Shown: piece by piece, positions 1 to 5,257 of the stretch
Position numbering within the stretch: position 1 is the first letter of the stretch
How the letters are laid out: every line of letters starts with the position of its first letter
DNA from: CAYMAZ01 sp964428185
GTDB lineage: Bacteria > Bacteroidota > Bacteroidia > Bacteroidales > DTU049
Assembly: GCA_964428185.1 (NCBI GenBank)
Contig: CAYRXH010000130.1
Location: 1 to 5,257, forward strand
Reading direction: 5' to 3'
Length of the DNA: 5,257 nucleotides
Program-made: the position numbers and the translations under genes
The notes under the pieces: model-generated
Told to the model about the DNA's origin: nothing
The model's input: only the letters and a program-made list of their open reading frames with translations
Database searches by the model: none

Positions 1-250
1 CTTTTATTTCATGAAACCCCTTCCCTTTTATGATAAGATTCGAGTTTACAATATGATTTTCTGACGGATGTCTTTTATGGCTACCAAAAGAAAATCGTTT
101 TGACCATAAGGAGTTTTTTTCAACAATCAGCTGACAGTTTTCACTGATATGGAAGGGGAATGCATCACCGCTGAACATTGAGAACTCTTACAGATTGGAA
201 GGGTGCCCATACCACAACAAACATGTTTTCGTGTGTTGGTTGCTGATAAC
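1..250 (+). pseudogene. Possible decayed C-terminal end of a YegS/BmrU/diacylglycerol-kinase-type lipid kinase
   Basis: No intact frame exists here, but plus-strand fragments appear in a family-like order. Bases 8-61 read FMKPLPFYDKIRVYNMIF and then stop (TGA 62-64). Bases 67-108, in another frame, read DVFYGYQKKIVLTI. Bases 122-178, back in the first frame, read NNQLTVFTDMEGECITAEH and then stop (TGA 179-181). Bases 182-247 continue in that frame as an IGRVPIPQQ...FRVLVAD segment. Lipid kinases of this family usually end with a K-P-F/L-P stretch, a 'kkv-I' strand, a DGE motif, and a 'leI-vlP-aLrVlv' tail, so the order fits, with DMEGE in place of DGE. A run of eight T at 113-120 lies near one frame change. 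The match is by eye and weak; chance cannot be excluded. If real, the gene continues beyond base 1, is inactive, and converges on the dipeptidase gene. Confidence 0.33.
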
Positions 251-392
251 TGCAGTTCGTTTTGTGTGACCAAACGTGGCCGATATCCGATGTTCATCAG
301 CAAAAAATTGTCTTTTTGTGTACTGAGCAAATACTTATAATAGATTCAGTGATGAATAGTTTTCTGTCTCCACTTGCATTTTAGAGTTTTTT
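251..392. other. Intergenic stretch without a recognisable gene
   Basis: This stretch lies between the end of the possible lipid-kinase remnant and the stop codon of the dipeptidase gene. Reading both strands I found no convincing coding region, RNA gene or strong terminator. The only inverted repeat seen is a 5-bp stem with a 4-base loop at 344-357 (ATTCA/TGAAT), too weak to call a terminator. A run of T occurs at 387-394, overlapping the dipeptidase stop codon. How dipeptidase transcription ends is therefore not visible. Confidence 0.5.
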
Positions 393-2132
393 TTAGTTTC
401 TATATAAAAACTTATCCCCGGTTTCCTCAATTATCTGCTTTTTCCATTCATCGGGATAATCAATATGTTTTGGAGTCGCAGGATTACCGTACGGATTTCT
501 GAGAAACTCGCCGTTTTGTTCCTGCTTTACATTTCCATCCATATATTTTACCAGTAAAAATTCAAAAAGCCTGTTCCACATTTCCACGGTATAATTACCA
601 GCATTGACAGAAAAACTTGTCAGCAATTGCCTCACGACTTCCAATTCATTTTGCCCTTTAAAATTCTTTAAAAGTTCCATTGCCTGTTGATCAATCTCTT
701 TTACAGACTGAAAAAAACTATCTTCAAGTTTTTTCTGTAATTTTCTTACATCTTCTATCATCAGGTCATACCTGAGATACACAAAATTAGACACTTTATT
801 AAATGTCCAAAACGCAGAAGTTGACGAGTATGTAAGCATATCACCGTTTCCAACTGCATAGCTCTCAGGCACTTTGGTAATACCACAATACATTGGCACA
901 TAGACCGTTGATCCTGCATCATCCACGCTGAACCAGATGATACCTCCAAGAGGATCAGGGAACCAGCTTCTTGCCTGTGCAATATATGAAAAGCCGGTTT
1001 GCTGAGTCATTGTAGCTCTTTCATGAAAATAGGTCTGATCATCATATTTCCATGTAAGAGGTCTCCAGCGATAAGGACAGCCATGCGGACCAGCTCCAAT
1101 ATCTTTGGTCATATCAAACTCTGTTCCCTGCAAATAATCCCGCTTACAATCAATGAGATCAGCCACACTGAGTTTTCTGTTTGGTTTAATATACAGGGGC
1201 ATTCTGTTTTGCAGATTAAATCCCGCAGCATAGTCTTTATACTGCTCCATATCATCATGAAAACGTCTGAAAAATGACCAGACCCTCATTTCACAGAATC
1301 TGGCAGCTCCGAAATCTAAGGGTGCATACACATCAGAGAAACTGAACTCATTGTCTTTCCCTTCAAAATAATTCTTACTTCGTGCAAAATCAATCACATC
1401 ATGAGAATAAACAACTTCAACATCAGGATTATCAATCAATTTCATATTTTTTGAACTGATTGACCGTTTCCCGTCATGGAGAGGAAATGTTGTAATCCGG
1501 GCATGATTGGCATGAGCAGAAATATAACCGTCGGGAATACGAATGGCAACCCAGACAGCCCCTTTGTTCCTATTAAGCTGTTTGCCGGTTTTCTTATCCC
1601 AAACCAGTTCAGTCCCTTTTCCAATAATCTCCATAATCCAGACTTCATTTTCATCAGCGATGGAAAAGGATTCACCAGAACTATAATATCCGTATTGTTC
1701 AACCAGTTCAGCAATAATCCTGATCACATCCCGTGCTGTTTTTGCTCTGTCCAGTGCAATAAACATCAGGGCGGCATAATCCATCAGGCCTGTTGTATCC
1801 CGCAGTTCGGGTCTGCCTCCAAAAGTAGTTTCGCCCATAGATACTTGATTTTCGTTAATATAACCTATAACGTTGTAAGTAACTGGAGACTGAGGTATCT
1901 TTGTAATGAGTCTGTTTGTGCTGCGATCCCTGACTTCAACCATATCCCCGTCCTTCCACACACCACCCTTTCTAAAATACAACTCTCCATAGCGGATATG
2001 TGAGTCTGCAGCATAACTGATCATTGTTGACCCATCAACAGAAGCACTTTTCGTAACAAGAAAATTCGTACACGCAGTTGTTACATATATGGATGCAAAG
2101 AGACAAATAAAACCTGTGATAATTTTTTTCAT
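393..2132 (-). CDS. Exported C69-family dipeptidase (Ntn-hydrolase, PepD/dipeptidase A type)
   Basis: The 579-residue product starts at an ATG (2130-2132) and ends with TAA. Residues 1-20 form a signal peptide (MKK, hydrophobic core, TTA) directly before Cys21 in CTNFLVTK, followed by DGSTM and ADSH. This is the N-terminal signature of MEROPS family C69, in which the exposed cysteine is the N-terminal nucleophile. Other family-like segments are GETTFGGR (100-107), WIMEIIGKG (165-173), AHANHARI (206-213) and the ARSWFPDP...GGIIWFS...YVPMYCG block (387-417). Characterised members such as lactobacillar PepDA hydrolyse dipeptides; the substrate here is unknown. The signal peptide implies action outside the cytoplasm. 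Processing could be by signal peptidase I; the TTAC sequence is a poor lipobox, so a lipoprotein is less likely. The roughly 140 residues after position 440 are charged and probably helical, making it longer than PepDA. It follows the receptor gene but a terminator and a candidate promoter separate them. The family call is firm; specificity is not. Confidence 0.93.
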   Translation of the reverse strand: MKKIITGFICLFASIYVTTACTNFLVTKSASVDGSTMISYAADSHIRYGELYFRKGGVWKDGDMVEVRDRSTNRLITKIPQSPVTYNVIGYINENQVSMGETTFGGRPELRDTTGLMDYAALMFIALDRAKTARDVIRIIAELVEQYGYYSSGESFSIADENEVWIMEIIGKGTELVWDKKTGKQLNRNKGAVWVAIRIPDGYISAHANHARITTFPLHDGKRSISSKNMKLIDNPDVEVVYSHDVIDFARSKNYFEGKDNEFSFSDVYAPLDFGAARFCEMRVWSFFRRFHDDMEQYKDYAAGFNLQNRMPLYIKPNRKLSVADLIDCKRDYLQGTEFDMTKDIGAGPHGCPYRWRPLTWKYDDQTYFHERATMTQQTGFSYIAQARSWFPDPLGGIIWFSVDDAGSTVYVPMYCGITKVPESYAVGNGDMLTYSSTSAFWTFNKVSNFVYLRYDLMIEDVRKLQKKLEDSFFQSVKEIDQQAMELLKNFKGQNELEVVRQLLTSFSVNAGNYTVEMWNRLFEFLLVKYMDGNVKQEQNGEFLRNPYGNPATPKHIDYPDEWKKQIIEETGDKFLYRN

Positions 2133-2154
2133 GATGATACTATTTGGTATATGG

Positions 2155-2162
2155 CAAAAATA
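2155..2162 (-). promoter_or_regulatory. Candidate Bacteroidota -7 promoter element for the dipeptidase gene
   Basis: The minus strand reads TATTTTTG, an exact match to the Bacteroidota -7 consensus TAnnTTTG. It lies 22 bases before the dipeptidase ATG and just after the receptor terminator, where a new promoter would be expected. No clear TTTG -33 element is seen at the usual 19-21 base spacing; a TTTG occurs only 11 bases upstream. The region is AT-rich, so a chance match is possible. The implied leader is short, A/T-rich and without a Shine-Dalgarno sequence, as is common in this phylum. Confidence 0.45.
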
Positions 2163-2178
2163 TGATATTTTAACAAAC

Positions 2179-2214
2179 AGAAAAACATCAGTCTAAATAG
2201 ACCGATGTTTTTCT
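2179..2214 (-). terminator. Hairpin terminator of the TonB-dependent receptor transcription unit
   Basis: An inverted repeat has two 15-base arms (2200-2214 and 2179-2193) around a 6-base loop. On the minus strand the arms are AGAAAAACATCGGTC and GACTGATGTTTTTCT. Every position pairs, with a single G-U wobble, and a further T-A pair can close the loop to four bases. The descending arm ends in TTTTTCT followed by GTTTGTT, giving the U-rich end expected of an intrinsic terminator. It begins 22 bases after the receptor stop codon. The A-rich opposite arm also makes it near-symmetrical, so it could work on the plus strand, though no plus-strand gene leads into it. Confidence 0.85.
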
Positions 2215-2236
2215 GAAGACATAGAAGATAAACTAT

Positions 2237-4645
2237 CTAAAATGCAGCTCTCAGGGATAAGATAAAATTTCTTCCTGGAGCAGTAATTCCAGAAGAATAT
2301 GGTCTGTAGCGAATATTAGTAATATTTTCAATACCTGCAGTCATATTCAAAAAAGAAGTGAGCTCAACTCCAACTCTGAAATTGAGTGTATACCAAGATG
2401 GAGACCATGGATTTCCTTCATTGTCAAGTGCATATATGTGTGGTTTTTCCTGCTCTGACGGAGACAGCATGTCATTGGTAATACTGCCGTTATACACAAA
2501 GGAAAATTCACTTCTTACTTTCTTGTATGTATAAGTGAGTTTTGATAATCCGAACAAGGGGGACACATGACGCAAAGGGGCTCTACTTCCATCTTCAAGC
2601 TCTTCCTCTCCCTTTTGCCAGTTTACAGTTCCGTAAAATCCAAAACCTGCGGGAAATTTAACTTCTATACTTCCTGAAAGACCATAAATATATGCAAAAG
2701 ATGCATTCTGAATTGCCTGTATCTGGCTCATCTCTCCGTCATAAAACATGCTATCGGCTCCGTTCAATGTATAATTTCGACGGACTAGAGCATTGTCAAG
2801 ATAGGTATAAAATCCTGTCACATCCATCCGGACAGACTTTCCAACAATTTTTGTAATTCCAAGATCCGCACTGTATGCATATTCAGAACTTAGGTTAGGA
2901 TTTGGTACAACAACGCTGCCAGGTTCAGAATCAAAAACTTTTCCCATATCATCAATATTAGGTGCTCTGAATCCAGTTCCAAGGTTCAGTGCAAACTGCC
3001 AAGCATCATCAGGTCTAAAGACAATACCTGCGCTTCCGTTCAGCGATCCGGTATTCAGATTAGCTTCTGTAAACGGGAACGGATAGAATGTAGTATCAAA
3101 TGTTGCATCAGCAAGAATATGTGTATAGCGAATCCCCACCGGCAGATTGATCATATCACTGATTTTCTGTCGATATAGGACATAAGCTGCCATTGTATTC
3201 CAGCGAGAGCCATCTGGATATCTTGTCCCTACGGCCTCAGTTTCTCCACTCACCCTGTTTGTTTCCCACGCATCTGACCCAATTGAGTTGAATATCGCTT
3301 CCATACCATAAAGGATTTGTCCGTTACTGTTCATTTGTTTAGTAAAGTCAAGATTTGCTGATGATACCCCAACAGTTTCCTTTTGAGTTTCTAGCCAATC
3401 ATTATTGAACCTACGACTATTTCGTGATTCAATAAAATGCTGATATGCTATTGTTATAAGCGCTTTATCGTAAATTTTATTGGAATCTGCATGTACAATA
3501 TTCAGCGAATTCAACAACCAGAGCTGTGGTCCGTAATACCATTCAGCATTTCGCAGTACTCCGTTTTGGTACTGAATTAAGCGGTCATAACGAGGTATAT
3601 TTCCCGTATTGTTCCCAATAAATGTATAGGTAATATCCAATTTATTATTGGGTTTGAATCTTATTTTCTGCATCAGATTATATGCTGAATAACCCGAATG
3701 TTTCTGTAACTCGGGGTCTTCATTAACTATCATTGTATCTGACCCATTGATAGTTTCAGCATAATGAGGACGCAAATAATCATCAGGACCATTTGTTCCC
3801 ATCATAAGATCACCGAAATCTGATATGCCTGCCACAGTGAGAAATGCCCATTTTTTCATGCCAATATTTAAACTCAAATGCGAAGTTTTTTCAAAATTGG
3901 CAGAAGACCATCGGGTCAACACTTTTCCATTTATGTGTGGATTTCCAGTGGGACTGAATCCTGGCTCAAAAGTGGAAAACGTCATTACACCTCCTATGGC
4001 GTCGCTGCCAAATGCAACAGATCCCGGTCCCATGATAACTTCTGAATGTTCAATATTGAAAGGGTCTACATTGATAACATTCTGCAAATTGCCACTTCGG
4101 AATATGGCATTATTCATTCTGACACCATCAACTACAATCAGCACCCGATTGGCTGCAAACCCCCTGATCATGGGGCTGCCGCCTCCAAGCTGACTTTTCT
4201 GCACAAATACATTCCCCGTTGAAGAGAGCATATCAGCAGCAGTTTGAGGATTCTGAAAAGCAATTTCTGCGGCTTCAATGATCTGCACTTGTCCCGGATA
4301 TACCGAGTTCTCTTGCTGCCAGCGAATAGCAGAAACTTCAAAAGGATTCAGCATGATCGGACCAGGCTTCATATACACTTTATATTTGTTTTCCTGTAAT
4401 TGCCGTAGTGTCACATAAACAGGTTCATATCCAAGCAATTTCAAATACAGAGAATCTGTTTCCTTTTGTAAGGAAACAAACACCTGACCAGCTGGATTTG
4501 TTAATACTGTCGTTTTCATCTGTACATCGTACACAGAAACAAATTCAAGTGTGTGACGAGTCACTTCATCTTTGACTGTGAGCAGCTGTCCAATTGAATA
4601 AATACAAATAAACATGCCAAAGCATGTGAAAATTAATTTTTTCAT
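2237..4645 (-). CDS. TonB-dependent outer-membrane receptor
   Basis: An outer-membrane beta-barrel that imports a ligand using TonB/ExbBD energy. I start it at the ATG at 4643-4645 (802 residues), because MKKLIFTCFGMFICIYSIGQ is then a proper signal peptide; the upstream TTG at 4708 would bury it behind 21 residues and overlap the previous gene. Residues about 23-93 resemble a carboxypeptidase-D-regulatory-like domain ending in LGYEPVYVTL. A TonB-box-like NPFEVSAIR follows (100-108). The plug spans about 125-225, with SPMIRGFAANRVLIVVDGVR (157-176), MGPGSVAFGSDAIGGV (205-220). The barrel runs to the C-terminal phenylalanine, with FRAP (559-562), NPNL (582-585) and a closing GIENITNIRYRPY segment (771-783). 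It resembles haem/haemoglobin-type receptors in motif layout, but no histidine lies between FRAP and NPNL, so the ligand is open. It follows the 180-residue protein gene by 50 bases, with no exact promoter match between, suggesting cotranscription. It appears intact. Confidence 0.93.
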   Translation of the reverse strand: MKKLIFTCFGMFICIYSIGQLLTVKDEVTRHTLEFVSVYDVQMKTTVLTNPAGQVFVSLQKETDSLYLKLLGYEPVYVTLRQLQENKYKVYMKPGPIMLNPFEVSAIRWQQENSVYPGQVQIIEAAEIAFQNPQTAADMLSSTGNVFVQKSQLGGGSPMIRGFAANRVLIVVDGVRMNNAIFRSGNLQNVINVDPFNIEHSEVIMGPGSVAFGSDAIGGVMTFSTFEPGFSPTGNPHINGKVLTRWSSANFEKTSHLSLNIGMKKWAFLTVAGISDFGDLMMGTNGPDDYLRPHYAETINGSDTMIVNEDPELQKHSGYSAYNLMQKIRFKPNNKLDITYTFIGNNTGNIPRYDRLIQYQNGVLRNAEWYYGPQLWLLNSLNIVHADSNKIYDKALITIAYQHFIESRNSRRFNNDWLETQKETVGVSSANLDFTKQMNSNGQILYGMEAIFNSIGSDAWETNRVSGETEAVGTRYPDGSRWNTMAAYVLYRQKISDMINLPVGIRYTHILADATFDTTFYPFPFTEANLNTGSLNGSAGIVFRPDDAWQFALNLGTGFRAPNIDDMGKVFDSEPGSVVVPNPNLSSEYAYSADLGITKIVGKSVRMDVTGFYTYLDNALVRRNYTLNGADSMFYDGEMSQIQAIQNASFAYIYGLSGSIEVKFPAGFGFYGTVNWQKGEEELEDGSRAPLRHVSPLFGLSKLTYTYKKVRSEFSFVYNGSITNDMLSPSEQEKPHIYALDNEGNPWSPSWYTLNFRVGVELTSFLNMTAGIENITNIRYRPYSSGITAPGRNFILSLRAAF

Positions 4646-4695
4646 ACAATTTTTTCTTAAAAATGAATACTCTTTATAAAAATATGTTTTGATAA
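4646..4695 (-). other. Leader of the receptor gene, without Shine-Dalgarno
   Basis: These 50 bases separate the TGA of the upstream gene from the receptor ATG. On the minus strand the end reads TTTTTAAGAAAAAATTGT before ATG: A-rich, with no GGAGG-like sequence, as often seen in Bacteroidota translation starts. No exact TAnnTTTG promoter match and no hairpin terminator is seen, so readthrough from the upstream gene is the simplest reading. The TTG at 4706-4708 is in frame with the receptor, but lies inside the upstream gene and has no supporting signal. Confidence 0.5.
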
Positions 4696-5238
4696 TCAGC
4701 CAATGCAAAGCTCAGGCGGAGGAGTGTCGGGTAATGAATGAAATAAACATATTGATATATAAAATGGCATTCCTAAAAGTTCTGTTTCCTCTTGAAAATA
4801 AATCAATCCAGCTGGTTTCCAAACATTAAGGCACTCAAAAAATGAAATCAGTTGTCTTATTTGTTTTCCAAGTGGGGAATGATGTTGCATCTGTCTGTCA
4901 ATCAGCTCTTCAAGATTTCTGAAAAGACCTGATTCTTTCACATCATGAATGCATACATAAACAAGCTCACCATTAATATATTCCCTCTTCAGAATATCAT
5001 ACATTTCTCCATTATATCTGAATTCATGCTCATGTATCCATGTCAGATTTGATTTATCAGCTTCCAGTTCATCAGCATAAAATCTTATTCTCTGATCCTC
5101 AGGAACCCCGTTTTTAATTATTAATTTCACTTCTTTTCTGATCAGGTTCTGCTGAAATCTGAATATAAAAACCGGCAGCCATGTGATAAGCATGAATGAA
5201 AACAACCAAACCAGAGTTAGAATCTGACGGCAAATCAT
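4696..5238 (-). CDS. Membrane-anchored protein of unknown function, upstream of a TonB-dependent receptor
   Basis: The 180-residue product begins at an ATG (5236-5238) and ends with TGA. Residues 6-27 form one strongly hydrophobic segment, either a membrane anchor or an uncleaved signal peptide, and the rest is polar and probably periplasmic. Its core carries EHEFRYNGEMYDILKREY (70-87) followed by VYVCIHDVKES (93-103), a pattern I recall loosely from short Bacteroidota proteins encoded before TonB-dependent receptors, though I cannot name a family. A predicted helical stretch (LEELIDRQMQHHSPLGKQI) follows, and the C-terminus has DTPPPE (171-176). Histidines 69, 71, 119 and 120 and cysteines 96, 136 and 163 could bind a metal, but that is speculation. 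An alternative start is Met16 (5191-5193), which would halve the hydrophobic segment. The frame stays open to the window edge upstream of the ATG. Position suggests a partner of the receptor. Existence is well supported; function is unknown. Confidence 0.8.
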   Translation of the reverse strand: MICRQILTLVWLFSFMLITWLPVFIFRFQQNLIRKEVKLIIKNGVPEDQRIRFYADELEADKSNLTWIHEHEFRYNGEMYDILKREYINGELVYVCIHDVKESGLFRNLEELIDRQMQHHSPLGKQIRQLISFFECLNVWKPAGLIYFQEETELLGMPFYISICLFHSLPDTPPPELCIG

Positions 5239-5242
5239 TGGA

Positions 5243-5250
5243 CAAAAGTA
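5243..5250 (-). promoter_or_regulatory. Candidate Bacteroidota -7 promoter element for the two-gene receptor unit
   Basis: The minus strand reads TACTTTTG, an exact match to TAnnTTTG, preceded by a run of T and lying 4 bases before the ATG at 5238. Any -33 element would be at or beyond the window end. If it is used, transcription would start at or around the annotated ATG, giving a leaderless or nearly leaderless message for that start, or favouring translation from the downstream Met codon at 5191-5193. The match may also be chance in an AT-rich stretch. Confidence 0.4.
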
Positions 5251-5257
5251 AAAAAAA

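Noticed and set aside
1..178. A minus-strand frame starting at ATG 176-178 (MFSGDAFPFHISENC) that stays open for 59 codons to the left edge
   Set aside because: It could be the start of a gene continuing outside the window, but it matches no family I know and is antiparallel, codon for codon, to the LTVFTDMEGECI segment on the plus strand. I treat it as a likely shadow; sequence to the left would settle it.
127..330. A 67-residue minus-strand frame starting MLSTQKDNFLL
   Set aside because: It has no recognisable motif, and it overlaps the better-ordered plus-strand lipid-kinase-like fragments. It looks like a chance frame.
344..357. ATTCA/TGAAT inverted repeat as a terminator for the dipeptidase gene
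   Set aside because: The stem is only 5 AT-rich pairs with no U-run following it on the minus strand, so it is too weak.
1476..2003. A 175-residue plus-strand frame, and other long frames inside the dipeptidase and receptor genes (for example 999-1277, 1442-1714, 3825-4193)
   Set aside because: They lie wholly inside strongly supported genes in other frames or on the other strand and show no domain or motif.
4646..4708. TTG start at 4708 for the receptor, giving a 21-residue N-terminal extension
   Set aside because: The ATG at 4645 gives a normal signal peptide. The extension contains charged and aromatic residues ahead of it and overlaps the upstream coding sequence.

Overview
The window looks like chromosomal DNA from a member of the Bacteroidota, probably class Bacteroidia. 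Four things suggest this: a TonB-dependent receptor with the N-terminal carboxypeptidase-regulatory-like domain typical of that phylum, two matches to the Bacteroidota -7 promoter element TAnnTTTG just upstream of genes, A-rich leaders without a Shine-Dalgarno sequence, and a moderately AT-rich composition. Species cannot be told from this sequence.

All three well-supported genes lie on the minus strand, so transcription runs from high to low coordinates. First, at 4696-5238, is a 180-residue membrane-anchored protein of unknown function. Fifty bases later comes an 802-residue outer-membrane TonB-dependent receptor (2237-4645); its start should be the ATG at 4645, not the TTG at 4708. These two probably form one transcription unit that ends at a strong hairpin terminator (2179-2214). 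A short gap holding that terminator and a -7-like promoter leads into a 579-residue exported C69-family dipeptidase (393-2132), which appears to have its own promoter.

The left 392 bases hold no intact gene. On the plus strand, short reading-frame pieces occur in the order expected for the C-terminal end of a YegS/BmrU/diacylglycerol-kinase-type lipid kinase, but they are broken by stops and frame changes. I read this tentatively as a decayed gene convergent with the dipeptidase.

Functionally, the receptor and dipeptidase place the window at the cell envelope: import of an unidentified ligand across the outer membrane, and peptide hydrolysis outside the cytoplasm. The receptor's ligand is not clear. 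Its plug and FRAP/NPNL motifs recall haem-type receptors, but the histidine expected between those motifs is absent. The small protein ahead of the receptor is the least understood component and the best candidate for new biology. I saw no RNA genes, CRISPR arrays, insertion sequences or long repeats.
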